NCBI RefSeq assembly: GCF_016906535.1
Contig: NC_057373.1
Coordinates: 496,001-560,000, forward strand
Origin: Rhizoctonia solani
Taxonomy: Eukaryota > Basidiomycota > Agaricomycetes > Cantharellales > Ceratobasidiaceae
Reading direction: 5' to 3'
Length of the DNA stretch: 64,000 nucleotides
How positions within the stretch are numbered: position 1 is the stretch's first letter; each line of letters opens with the position of its first letter. This document shows positions 11,241-22,868 of the stretch, in pieces. A program made the position numbers and the translations under genes. The notes under the pieces are model-generated. The model was given only the letters and a program-made list of their open reading frames with translations, had not been told where the DNA came from and made no database searches.

Positions 11241-12952
11241 CTATGTTATAAGGGCACTAGCACATTGAGGTTCCGGTCGTCTGTGGTCTCCACCAGGTCC
11301 AGGCCACGACGTGTGATCCTGCGTCCCGAAACCTAGTAAAGGCCATATGGGTATATAGCAGACCTGTCCCCAAGAACACACCTCGGGACATCGTACCCAC
11401 AAAGACCAATCGAGCTGTGCAATGAGCCCCTCAAGGTTTGTCGGCGAATCCGGGTCAAGAATATAATGGGACGGTGAGGAGGACAATTCGATATGTATAT
11501 CGACTAATATGGTGCATATCGACTTGTGCACATGCATAATCGCTGTGCGCAATTTATATTCGTGCCGGTTAACCCTGTCTAATGTAGGGACGAACACTGA
11601 GTTGGCACACAGTTCAATTTGCTCCTCTCTAGGAGCGTTCCAATCGAAGAATGGAAGTAAAAGGCTCGAAACCAGTCGATATGCATGTTTAAGGTGAGAG
11701 GATGAATTAGAAAGTGGTGTATATGCGTCATTCTGGCGCGCCAGACCTAAGACCGCCTTGAGTTCGAGTAAACGATCCGCGTACCGGGAGACTATCGTGT
11801 CCGTCACATCTCGCCAATCCACTCCAGAGCTCTCCTTGTATGCGTGCATAGAATCGCCAACCATTTGGTCTACCTCGGTTCGCCAAATATCCAACGTCTG
11901 GTTTGACAAAGATTCCATGCGATCAACAGATTCCGAGTCTGGCACTCCATACGCTGTAACGTGCCACCCCGGATAAAGTCGTACACGCGCCCCGCCGACC
12001 CCATCGTATGTGTGTGAAGCAGCGCGCAGCCATTCCCAAGACGCATATCGCGCAAACAAGTTAAACTCTCCTCGTGGTGGACCTGGAAACCGGGGATGGG
12101 TGCCATTGGGAAGGTGTGGGATGGGGGAGGGCGGAGAAGGCGGGGGGTGAGGCGGCCATGGTCTCCTCCCCTTCTCTCCATCTCGATCAGACCCGCTCCT
12201 ATCCGAATAGTCATCCATTTCGTCCGCCCAACGCGTAACGTTGATACTTTTCACGAGCTCGAGCCCTTGTCCGTTTATTTCGCATAAGAGCACCTCGAAC
12301 CCTGCATTTGTCCTCACAAACCCATTGATGTGTCTGTCTTTTGCCCAAGCGCATAGTCGCTCAGCCCGCGCATAGTCTTGGAGCGGATGCGATATGGTGC
12401 TAGAAACTAGGAGATCTTGCGAGTCGGTTGTTCCCGAGAAGGTTAGGGCGGCACTTAGGCCATTGAAGTACAGCAGCCGATCCAAGGTAGATGTAGTTCG
12501 GTACGTGCGCAGAAAAACAGAGGTGTTTCGTCGTCCGCCGTAGATTCCATAGGACATCTCCGCATCAAAGGCAAACCTATGAGTCTATGAGTCGGTATCT
12601 GGATATGAACATATATTGAATATGCTAGTTACCATTCTGGGGAGCCTGGTTCGTCAGGGTCCGTTCGAGCGTGGTAAAGCAGAGTGTGCGCGGGGACCGA
12701 AGCAAGTGTTACAGAGAACCCATTTGGTCGAAGTGCGTTCCCCTTTTCCCAAGGTTATCCACTTGACTGCTTTCGCTTATAAAAACAACCTACCCATTGC
12801 CTCAATAATCCGTTGACCTCGTTAAATATCGCAAAGCTGTCCCTTTCCACAGTCGATTGCCGATTATCGTTGCCCAGCACGGCTTGCTCGATTATTCGTC
12901 CATTCGCACTCGTAAATATTAACCCCGAAACAAGAACACACCAAGGCTTCAT
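11241..12952 (-). CDS. Secreted conserved fungal protein of unknown function
   Basis: Three exons on the minus strand: 12952-12794, 12742-12633 and 12576-11241 (1605 nt, 534 residues, frame consistent). The first exon gives a hydrophobic leader (MKPWCVLVSGLIFTSANG) that looks like a signal peptide. The conserved core follows: NGFSVTLASVPAHTLLYHAR, then FAFDAEMSYGIYGG, LLYFNGLSAALTF and TTDSQD. A Pro-rich linker (PPHPPPSPPSPIPHLP) lies in mid-protein. Potential N-glycosylation sites (NVT, NQT, NGT) agree with secretion. I recall similar secreted fungal proteins without an assigned function. No enzyme motif is recognisable. It is convergent with nothing nearby and its promoter faces the proline-rich gene's 3' end. 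Confidence 0.7.
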
Positions 12953-13499
12953 AGTTTGTGGTGGTCTGATGGGGGTGTGTTCATTTTCTTATCTTCAGCC
13001 GCACATGGTCGTCATGGTTTATCTGCTGCGGACCTCGTCTGCTTATGTAAGACGGTGATAGCTCGGTGTATGCGCTCAAAGGCGTTAATGATATAACAAA
13101 TTCTATTTTAGTCAATACACTAAAAATTTAATTTCAGAACCGTCCATTCAATGGATATTATTGCTATCAATAGCTATGTAAAAGCTGGGGTCGTGACAAG
13201 GGCGTAAAAGTGGAGGCAGGGGTGGAGGATAAGAAAGACAATGAGATCACCATCTCACATCTTGTAGCCAGGGCCAATTGAAAAAGCGTAGTGGAAAAAT
13301 TGAGAAAGGATCGAGGGATACAGCAAAGATCCAAACCGGATGGGGTGGAGGGTATCAAGTACAACAAAGAGCAAAGCCGAGCGAAGAGTAACAAATTGAA
13401 GATGAATGGACATGAAATTCAAGATTAGATCAAAGTCAAGGCCGAATAGAACGAGTCCTTTTGTGTGCGTGTGTGTGTTTCTTTCTTGTCGAGAAATGT
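12953..13499. other. Intergenic, no gene seen
   Basis: The 5' flank of the secreted-protein gene and the 3' flank of the proline-rich gene, both on the minus strand. AT-rich near 13080-13190. No supportable coding region or RNA gene. Confidence 0.4.
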
Positions 13500-15822
13500 T
13501 TAGTCGATCGTCAATCGCTTCGAACTTCGGATAGCTTGGTTCAGTTTGCCTCGACGCCGTTGCCTAGGCTTGGGATTGGGCTGTTGCTTCGTCTTTCCTC
13601 CTCCAAACCATCGCTTGAAGCTACTTTGGCGCTCCGGTTCGGGAGAAGCAACTGTCTCGGGCTTGATCGACTGGGTTTGAGGTTGGGGCGAGGACGTGGA
13701 ACTCTCAGTGCCGGTACTTGTACCTGGGACAGGAGGTTTATCGACCGAAACAAACACCCATTCGGTTTGCGTACCAGACTTGGAGTTCATACTTGGTCGA
13801 CCTTGTACTTCCGCACTCTTCTTCGTATCGACTCCAGAGCGCTCACTGGGCTCTTCTTGCATTGGTAAACCCGAACCGGGAACGGGAATCGGCATTGGTC
13901 GCGGAGGTCCAATTGCTGCAAGCGCCAACTCGGCTCTCTCGCTCTTGGGTCTCAGTTCCTCATGCATCGTCTTGGTCACGTCGGGTGAATGAGCTTCAAC
14001 TTCTCCGCTCTCGCTCACTTGGGACAGCGCTTCTCCTGGACCACCTTTGGCCATCTGTGCACCCGTCCATAGAACGTCGACGTCGTGTGAAGTATCCGTG
14101 CTAGCTGAGAACGCAGAGTCACGGAATGCACCTCGAGGAAGGAGCTCTTCGTTGGTTTGATTGGCTAAAGGATTCATTCCTACATGCTGTGCGACTGCAT
14201 GTTCTGGAATTGTAGGCGGAGGAGGGGGAGCGATAAACCCGTTGGTTGGAGAGGATTGAACAGGGAGAGATTGTTGACCAGGTAAAGGCGTTTCATAGAT
14301 AATTTCACCAGACGCCAACGATCCAGATCGTTTGTGCCCGGATTTAGATTGAGAGATCACTGGAGGGGGAGGTGGGTGGTTGAACCTCCCGCTGGCTGTT
14401 CGACCGGGTCCAATGCTTGGCGGACGGAACTTGCGCAATAAACTCGAGTTGCGTTTGGGTGGAATGGGGACCGGGACCAGAGCTGGGGTAGGTTTTGATT
14501 GAGGGGAAGGTTTGGCAGGGGACGGGACTGGCATGTTCATTGGTGGATTGGCTACTGGGGGCGTGGGCTTGTTAATGATTGGGACGGGCATGGCCATGGG
14601 CGGGACAGGTTTGCGATGTGGGGGCGCAGGCATTGGAGCGGGTGCAGGGGTCGATGCGCTCCTCGCGTGACCAGTCACGGTCGCAACGGGTGGACTCTTC
14701 TCTGGTTCGTCGGTCGCAAATTTTGCATGACCGCTCATACCTACGGTTGGAGAGGCCGTAAATGGACCAGGACTGTACGCCGTCTCGCTCTCGATGGTGT
14801 GTTGATAAGGCGAAGGTGACGCAGTGTGGGACGGAGGTTTGCTCGCCCCAGGTGCAGTGAATACCCACAGATCCTTGTTACGACTTCGTCCACCGATGGG
14901 AACTCCAGCAACGAGCTTGAAAGCATGAGAGTCGAATGCGCGGAGCAATGCAAAGACATGAGGAACGAGTGCCTCGTCGGATTTCTCCGCAGAAAAGTCT
15001 ATCGAGTCAGTTGGCACGTGCACGATATGATAATAGAAACGATAACAAAAAAATACATACATCCAAATCCTTTGAGACGAAATTCCCAGCTTCCATTACC
15101 CAACTTGCTTTCAGACTTGACGCCGCGAGGCCAGGCACTCCGCACTGACTGGAGAATGGCAGGAGTGCAGTGGAGCGGGGCGTGCAATACTCGAAGCAGG
15201 GTGGGTGACAAATGAGAGTGCAAATACAGAGTCTTCAGCCGATCGCCCATTAGATGAGACCGCACGCGTGAATGCGAGAGATAATTTGTCAAGCTGTGGA
15301 TATTTTTAGACGGATGCTGTTGCCGATGGGAGGAGACATACGTATTGTCGACCATAGTCGATTGAAGTAACGAATGTGTATTGGTGTGATAAGAGGATGG
15401 TGAATAGCTTGACGATGAGCGTTTCTGAGCTGTGGTCATGTGAACAAAAATACAAGTTGGAAATTTTTGATAAACGCACCGTACGCTCTTGGCTGTCCAC
15501 GGACTGTTGCGAAACACAAACTCGGCAATGTCACCGTCCCCTGCTTCGCCATATAATCGCGTCTCGTTACCAAATGACTCCCTACACCAGAATAAGTTAC
15601 TAATTATTACATAAACTGCTGGACTCACCTCAGGGCTGAGAGAGCTGTTGTCGAGATATTGTGGCATCGTAAGGTATCGGCGCCATTGAGGGCTACGAGC
15701 ATATACGACTGAGGGGTTGCATCAGCACGTATAAACTGTCCTCTGTCAGCTCACATAATCGCTTTTACAAGTTAAAAACATACCTCGCTCCGTGGTTGGA
15801 ACGTCTGCTGAGGTTCGGACAT
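13500..15822 (-). CDS. Proline-rich conserved hypothetical protein, probable frameshift
   Basis: Likely exons on the minus strand: 15822-15784, 15735-15629, 15581-15480, 15429-15342, 15293-15061 and 14998-13500. The N-terminal third looks like a folded domain (QSYMLVALNGADTLRCH, ETLIVKLFTILLSHQYTF, LHCTPAILQSVRSAWPRG, SHAFKLVAGVPIGGRS). The C-terminal part is low-complexity, rich in Pro, Ser and Thr (PAPAPMPAPPHRKPVPP), and ends in a basic stretch (KPRQRRRGKL). Exon 5 is 233 nt. Its first half reads in one frame (LDKLSLAFTRA) and its second half in another (LLRVLHAPLHC), so a 1-nt indel near 15210-15220 or a sequencing error is likely. The function is not recognised. The long disordered tail suggests a scaffold or signalling protein, but that is only inference. 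Confidence 0.6.
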
Positions 15823-16061
15823 GGTGAGGGGTATATTGGGTGGTCGGAAACCCAAAATGTGTCATAAATCTCCACCTGCCATACTTGCGTGTCTTGTTTG
15901 GCTAAGCCATGTGGAGCTACGTCATCAGGGACGGCCCTGATCCGGGCTTCTCTCCGGACTTCTACTTCTGATTCCGCATAGCGGAATTCGTGGAATTTGC
16001 ATGTGTGAGGTCACAGTGGCTCCACCCGCCCCACACATTCATATGTAGATCTTATCACTAG

Positions 16062-18456
16062 CTACAGATACTGGGCGTATTCGTGTGCTGGACGATGCAT
16101 ATAAGCCCACCCCACTTCTGTATCGCCGATAAACTCCCGCGCTATATTAGCGCTGGGTACAAACCATACCCGACCCAGTTCTTCGTTCACCTCCACTCGC
16201 GAAAACGTTTGCTCGATTGTCCAGGTCGAGTTGGTCATGAATTCATGTACGTTGGACCATCCAACGCGATCTTGTTCTCCGGCTTCATTTGGAGCAGTCG
16301 GAAGGGGGATAATGTTTTCTTCGGCAACATCTAGGTTATATTAGCATGCATACCATGCCGGGTCACTCTAAATTACTCACATCTAGTGCCCCCGTCCTCT
16401 CCTATTACTGAATAAAATGGCTGATGCCGCCCTCTGGGGAGCTGATCAACTCCCACAGCCACCACCCAATCTTCGTCTGCCCGACACTCCCTATCCCACC
16501 CAAGCACCAGCCCAATATATCCAAACTTGCGATGTCTAAATACCAACCCGACCCACCACTGCACCGAACCTCGCCCCTTCATCACGATATGTTCCTGCTT
16601 TAGGCGATCTACGACATGGCGCAACTGGAACCCGATGGACTGGTGAGGATCCCGCATTAAAAGTCCACATAGCGCACGTGCGAGCACAGGTTCGGTATCG
16701 AGTGGAAAGTACTCTTTAACTACGCTCATGATTCCGCCTATAAATCTTGATGCGTCGGCTGCTTCGGGACGAGCGATTAGGAATGTTGTGGCGGACGCGT
16801 AGAGTGCGGCCGCTCGTGTTTCCGAAGATACTGAAGTATCCATCCGGTGTTGAACTCTTCTGTAACCGCAATATATGTTAGTTGTCTGTGAACAATAAAA
16901 GCACTTACACTGACGTTACCGAATGCAATATATTATTTGCCGCTCTGAATACCATCTGTGCTCGTCTGAGTTTCGAATGCGATACAAACAGATGATCCAG
17001 TGCGCACCTCAGAAGCTTCCGCCGGACCCATCAATGCCTTCCTTTGCCCCTCTGGAACACCAAGTTCTCTCAGTTTCTCCCTCAAAATCTCCTCGCTCAG
17101 GAATGGTTCCTTGTCCGCATTGAATACGTCCACTGCCAACGACCCAACTTCCCAGTCAGACCCACTATCTGGAAGTGCGATCCATGCATGTACGTGGCCC
17201 GGGAACCCGACCGGGGAAGCACGCAATCCGAGCCGAGTGACCAGCGCTACGAAAGTGTAGACCAAGGACATGGGGAGTGTGCGCTATAGAACGATATTAG
17301 CTCATATGTGCTGAGGAAACTACAAGTCACTTACCCGATTAGTAGTCATGAATTTATGCGGGAAGTGGCCCATTAAGTCATAATAATGCTCCCCTGTAAT
17401 ATTTTTAGCATCAACCCTGGATTGGTAGCAAAGATATGATTCACCTGCCGCACGCTTAAATCCTTGGTCCGCCATCCAATTACAGACTCCAACTGAAAAT
17501 GCCTTCAGATCGAACGTGGAATTTTGGGGGTCCGTAGAAATCCCAACGGATTCAAGATGCTGGCCACATGCTCTCGCCAAGTTATCATAGTTGTGACTAA
17601 TCTATGGATATAACGCTATCTTTAGTTATGGCGGGAGCAAGAAGGCGTGATCATACCTCGGCAACATTTGCACCCATTAAGCCGGATAGCCCCTTAATTC
17701 CTTCCTCAAATATCTTTGCGTTTTCGAGAGATGTTGGCTGTGGTTTGTCTCCTGAGAAGACTTTTGACATTGACAGGACGGCTGTAGTCCGGGCCATCGT
17801 TCTTGAAGCAACTTGTTAATAGCCGTCAAAGAGACATTAAAGCGGACATACCCAAGTGCTTGTCTCGCCCACCACCTTCTCTGTATCCAATCGTGGGGAA
17901 TATTCCTCATATCGGGCTCCTCGGCCAAAGTTCCGCTCTTGTCTTCACCATTCCATTCCTCCCCAACCCCTTCCCATCGTTCTGTTCTCCACTCGTGATC
18001 TCTCTTGGCCCAGATATCCTTCAATTCATCTGGAACTCGACACATTGCTTCCATTCTCAACGCATCCCACACCAAATCACCCATTTCGACTAGCTTGGTA
18101 ATCGCGTCATCTCGTTTAGAGGGTTTGGATATGATATCATTTAATAGGTCGATAGCTTGAATATCGATCCTCCTATGAGACACATAGCGCTTGTACCAAC
18201 CTATGCAAACTGAGCATTATTTTGAACATTTGCGGTAGCACCACTCACCTCCCTCAAGACCTTGGCCTCTCGTATATCTCACCCGATAATGAGGAGCCCA
18301 CAAGGTATCTGTTTTGGCTATTTCCCCCAGCGCACGGCAGGTTTCCGTACACACCAAAAGCGTCTTCACAGACGAATCGTCATATTTTGAGGCTGGAAGC
18401 TCAGAAAGACAATGAATAACGAGCTCTGGGATAGAAAATAACCGAGTGAGAGACAT
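16062..18456 (-). CDS. FBXO21-like F-box protein with SirB1/transglutaminase-like and YccV-like domains
   Basis: Eight exons on the minus strand: 18456-18249, 18200-17852, 17801-17657, 17601-17335, 17283-17008, 16955-16909, 16859-16381 and 16330-16062. They total 2040 nt and 679 residues, with frame consistent at each join. The N-terminus is F-box-like (IPELVIHCLSELPASKYD). The middle matches the SirB1/transglutaminase-core-2 region (TLPMSLVYTFVALVTRLGL, PGHVHAWIALP). The C-terminus is a hemimethylated-DNA-binding YccV/HspQ-type domain (VFRHRKFGYIGLVLGWD, GVDQLPRGRHQPFYSV). That domain order is that of animal FBXO21, an SCF ubiquitin-ligase adaptor. The fungal substrate is unknown. The 47-nt exon 6 (VFRAANNILHSVTS) is needed to keep the frame. 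Confidence 0.85.
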
Positions 18457-20415
18457 GTTTTGCCCAGATAGTCAAACTCGGAAGGGCAGCCAACTCCAGT
18501 ACTTATACGCCGCTGGCGTCAATTGCGTCGATCCCTGCAATTAATCGGAAGCCAACTCGGCAAGTGGCTCCACGGTAGTTTGGCATCTGGTGCCTAGAGC
18601 TTGTTGGGATTCTTGCGCTCAAACCCATTGGGATTAGGCAAGTCGAGGTTTAAGATGTGGAGGGATCATTGGTCAGGATCTCAGGGGTTGCTTGGTCAGC
18701 GGAGATCGGCGGAGGCGCTTGATTTCGGCCTTTGGTTACCGACCAAGCTGGGTACACGTTTGGAGATTTGGAACGGGAGTTGGTTCGTCGGTGACTTTGA
18801 AGAGAGGTAGTGATATATATGAATTAATTATATCGGCTCTAAGATCTACTACAATCCAATAATACTACACTTTCTATGGCAAGGGTCATCAATACAGGCT
18901 GTACTCTTATCTCTACTACCCTCGGCTAAGTGTAATTCTGATCCCGATTTCATTCTATTTCTCTTCAACTAGCGTGAGAAGAGTTCATATTGGAAGCTTG
19001 ATGTTTAATCAGTTTATTGGCCTTGAACGGATTCGAGAGGGTTTAGTTTGAGCCCGTAGTCAGAAAGCTTTCTGAGAGTGGGTTACCTGCGTCTCTGAAC
19101 TGCTTATTTTCTCTCAGCGAAAGAGCAGAGCCAGCTAAAAGTCCAGGAGCAAACGAGCCAGTATACCTCTTGGGGCTCTCAAGGAGTTCGACTCTTCATT
19201 CTTTAGTTCAAGTTACCACTGTGCGTGCACATCTTCCCTCTATCATGAATTCCAATAGACAACCCGAAACTCAAGGCCAATTCCGAATAGCTCTACATGT
19301 GGTTCCCATTCAAGCGATGGCCTGGTGTCATTAGGAAAACGTTAGAAACCAATATGTATCTAGATGCAACCCGTCTCTAGTCCAGTTCCACGAAAAGCTA
19401 TACTACGGCACCTTATCAGTCAACGCTCGACGTACTAGCGGGAATTACGTACCTCGGCTCTCATATAGGCCTGAGTAAGGCAAACCACCGCTCACTGGCT
19501 ACGAACGGCCCCACGAACGCAGGCGGCTACGAGCTCAGCTAGGCTTTCGCAACGACCACATCGCATACCTACTACTCTTTCTTTAAAGACCCGAGCATGG
19601 AACGACTGGTTGACATAGGAATTGGCGACTTCGTTATTTAGTTTTGGACCATACGCGGCTGGTGACTCACCATTTTCAGATTCGCCTTGCAATCTCAAGC
19701 TCCAGGTGCCCAACTTCAGGATAGTTAATTGTCTGTTTTGGCAACTTTGTCTTTGCGAATTATCCAGCAGACTGGCAGATGAGAGTTGGTGCATGGATAC
19801 CGTTGAGATAGTGTACCCTGATTGTATGCATGAGTTGCTCCAGCGATATCAATGACAAATTCATAGACACTAAGGCCAATTTGTATTGCCCCCCTGAAAC
19901 TCATCGGCCATGCCAAAACCAAAAGCTCTTGGTGCTGGCTCGTGGTGATCGTCAGTGATTCGGCTAGTCGGTCGCGGATTTGTCCGTCGGGTCTTCCTCG
20001 TGTGTTCCCTAATTATAATATTCCCAGCATTTTTGCATACACACCCAGCACCATAATATTTGGAGCCAATATTAATGTAGCGTCTCTAAGATTATCTGCC
20101 TTGGTAACTCTATGTTGGGAAGCAAGACTAGTACTTGGAACCAGTTGAATTTCTCGCCAACTTGAATGACACACGGCCTGGCTGTTGTTTAAATTTCAAA
20201 TTATTTGTGTCGCTCAGGTTGTGGGAACTGAGCTCAGCTGGGTCATGCGGTAGCTGACGCTGTAATGTCATTTACCAAGAATGACTGTCATGCGCTGCGA
20301 ATGGTGACCTCTTGGGACTTGGAGACGCGTGAGCGCGTTGGATCATGATTCATGGAGTGACAATGAGTCAGAGGGCTTCCGCTTTGCCTACAACTGACAC
20401 AAGGTCAAAGAGCTA
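18457..20415. other. About 2 kb without a supportable gene
   Basis: Open frames of 65-100 codons exist (for example minus strand 19492-19922, including SVYEFVIDIAGATHAYNQ), but no splicing pattern joins them into a convincing protein. The region downstream of 18600 is AT-rich and looks like intergenic or decayed sequence. A degraded gene on the minus strand near 19.5-19.9 kb is possible. Confidence 0.35.
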
Positions 20416-20430
20416 TTGCAGATTGGATTA

Positions 20431-20438
20431 TTTATAAA
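20431..20438 (+). promoter_or_regulatory. Putative TATA box
   Basis: tttataaa lies about 270 bp upstream of the start used for the basic protein at 20703. It is followed by CT-rich sequence typical of fungal transcription starts and by a likely 5'-UTR intron (gtgagtgc to ggtttag, 20582-20628). Confidence 0.4.
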
Positions 20439-20702
20439 GAGGGTGGTGGGACGAGCGACAATATCCATCTCATCTCTTCTACTTGCTTCACTTGGTCTGC
20501 GACCGAGTGGTTTCATCTTTGGGCCGGCCTCGAATACTCACTTCTCCAGTCTCTTGCTCCCAGATTTTTTGGTGCCGTGCGGTGAGTGCAATTCATTTAT
20601 ATAATTTCACTCTCTAATTTCGGTTTAGCCTTCATTAAGCTAGTCCTTTACTTTCAATTTCTACGACTTCACTATGAAGCTTCAGTTCTTTGTGTGCTCG
20701 TT

Positions 20703-21565
20703 ATGGGAGCATCTTCTGTCGCGGCTCTGCCGTTCTGGGGACAGAGGCAAAATGTAAGCCAATACTGCAGCACAAATGGGGCATATTCTTACATATCACA
20801 GTACGACCTTACGGCCCGTGATAAGGCGTCTCAAGCGGAGGTCGAGAATGATATATGCACCTCCACGGCAGTTGGGACTGCCACTGCAGATGCGGTCGCA
20901 GGTATTCAATGCAGGGATATAGTCAGTATATATAAGTCGTTACCGAGAAATTTTGTAAACTAACGCCATTTTTCAGATTAACAGTATTCAAGCTATCGAT
21001 GAAGACGACGATAACGATAACAATGGTAACGAACTCAACAAGCGTGCTAGGCGCCGCAAAGGCCGCAAAGGTCTCTTAGACCTCTTGCGTCGTTTACGCA
21101 ACGCCCGTAAAGGGCGCAAGGGAAAGGGCAGGAATGGACGTAATAGGGGCAACAATGGAAACGGCCGCAAAACCACTACTACGAAACCCGTAAGTATTCT
21201 CTTTTGCGCCTTTAACGACAAGATCTGAGCTCTAGCTATAGGCCCAAACTCGCCCCGCAAAAACTTCAGCAGCAAGCCGGTCTGCTACTCGAAGCGCTGC
21301 GACTTCTGCCACATCTACTACAGCTTCTAGGGCACCGGTCACAGCGTCTAGCGCTGCTGCTAGGTCAGGAGCCGGGGCTACTGCCTCGCCTGCCCCCAAT
21401 TCGGCCCCCGCGCCAGCTGCTGCCCCAACTGAGGCACCGGCAGCAGGTGCCAAGAAGCGTTCTCCATATGAGGACCCCAATACTCCTAAGGCGGCGAAGA
21501 AGAAGTATTCTAATAGTACTCCTCCACACATGAGGACTGTCCGTTTCGCCCGCGGTCGCCTCTAG
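20703..21565 (+). CDS. Small basic, Ala/Lys/Arg-rich protein, possibly secreted, N-terminus uncertain
   Basis: Exons 20703-20921, 20977-21189 and 21242-21565 (756 nt, 251 residues) read in one frame. The start MGASSVAALPFWGQRQN is followed by a Cys-containing region (YCSTNGAYSY, DICTSTAVGT). Next come an acidic patch (EDDDNDNN) and many Lys-Arg and Arg-Arg sites (NKRARRRKGRKG) that could be cut by a Kex2-like protease. The tail is Ala/Ser/Pro-rich (APNSAPAPAAAPTEAP) and ends AKKRSPYEDPN..HMRTVRFARGRL. A better signal-peptide start lies at ATG 20674 (MKLQFFVC), but it is one nucleotide out of frame with the rest. Either a frameshift has occurred or the protein starts at 20703. The region 20757-20804 could be an in-frame intron. 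The function is not recognised. Confidence 0.5.
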
Positions 21566-22868
21566 AGGTAGATCTTTGGCTTACTGTAGCATCTGCAACA
21601 CATCTACCACATGCATTCTACCGTATGTGTTGTGCACAAAACATATAGTATCCAATATAGTAGCCAATAAATATAGAGGTTTTAGTTGAAGAAGCGGCAT
21701 AGTGTGATGACCGCAAAGCTCCCTTGAGGATGCTTAAAAATGTGACCTAGATAAAGGACGAAGTACCCACAGTATAGTCGTCTCCAGTTACCTATAGAGT
21801 CCATTTTGTTCCAGTTTAGAAGACAAGCAACTTGAAAAGGAGCAGCTGGCTGAAGGTGGTATCTCTTTGAAATCCGGTTTCTCCCATTCTCAGCCATGTT
21901 CCGAACTGCCTAACTAATTCGTGGTAGCCACCATATATTTATCTTGGCTTTGCGCCAATAAAAACTGCTTGGAAATTAGCTGGATTTGGTTAAGGATAGT
22001 GTCCCAAGAAGGCCGTTCACTGCGGTCTCCAAAACCTTTGGTTGCGGTCTCCTATTCCGCGCCAAAGGTGAAGTCATCTTTAAAAAAGCCTGACAAATTT
22101 ACAAAATACTCAGGCAACGCGTTACTTGCATATATCTACACATGACTTGAGCCATTACCGCTCCGGCCATCCAAGAAGCCAACAAGCAGAGTATGGGGGT
22201 TTCGGATTTTGAGTTTACATTGCATAAGGGTGTGTGGAGTGGTGATGGCATGACATTCAGGTGATAGCGCTACTCGGTTTACCCGACCGGGGGTTCCCCA
22301 GTGTGTACATGTGGAGGTTGAGCCGGGTCCGGTGATTAGGTCCTGGCTCAGATGGAAACACCTTACATGCAACAATCAAGAGTTTCACTATTCGGTAACG
22401 TCTAGACGTGCACCGCGGTGGTAGGGTGCTGTCCATTATCTTGCGGAGGGGAATTCGTCCGAGTAGCGACTTTGTCCTTCGTAATTATAGCTATCCATTA
22501 AGAGCAGGTCGTCGATTACGTTGTCCGGCCAACCAACGGCCAACCGCAATCTGTGAGCTTGTGAGGTCTCGTTTCTTCTGGGTCTCCTGTAGAACGAGAA
22601 AAAGGCTCTTTAGATAACTCAATAATTACCCTACAAATCTCTCGTACGTTCGAGCAATTACCAGATCCTTCCATCACTTTCCCCAATCCGGTAAGGGCTG
22701 TGAGGTCTCCGGCGTAAAGGTCGCCATGACAAATTCCCGAATAAATGACGCAGATTTAGTGATCGCCATCCATGTGGCGCCACTCTATCTCACACTAGTG
22801 CGAGTACTTAACAGTCTTGCCCTCCGGAGAGTACACATCCTTCATCTTACCCACCCACCGCTTCCGAC
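21566..22868. other. About 1.3 kb without a supportable gene
   Basis: Intergenic between two plus-strand genes. A short CT-rich and GC-rich part near 22280-22330 is present. Open frames are short and unrelated to the neighbours. I see nothing else. Confidence 0.35.

Noticed and set aside
13461..14868. Plus-strand frames over the proline-rich gene
   Set aside because: They are shadows of Pro/Arg codons on the opposite strand; no start context, splice pattern or family similarity.
15999..16040. Separate gene downstream of the FBXO21-like gene
   Set aside because: The frame around 16062-16330 joins to the YccV-like exon through an intron, so it is the last exon of that gene.
19492..19922. Candidate gene on the minus strand
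   Set aside because: Frames are open but no combination of canonical introns gives a single protein, and no motif is recognised.
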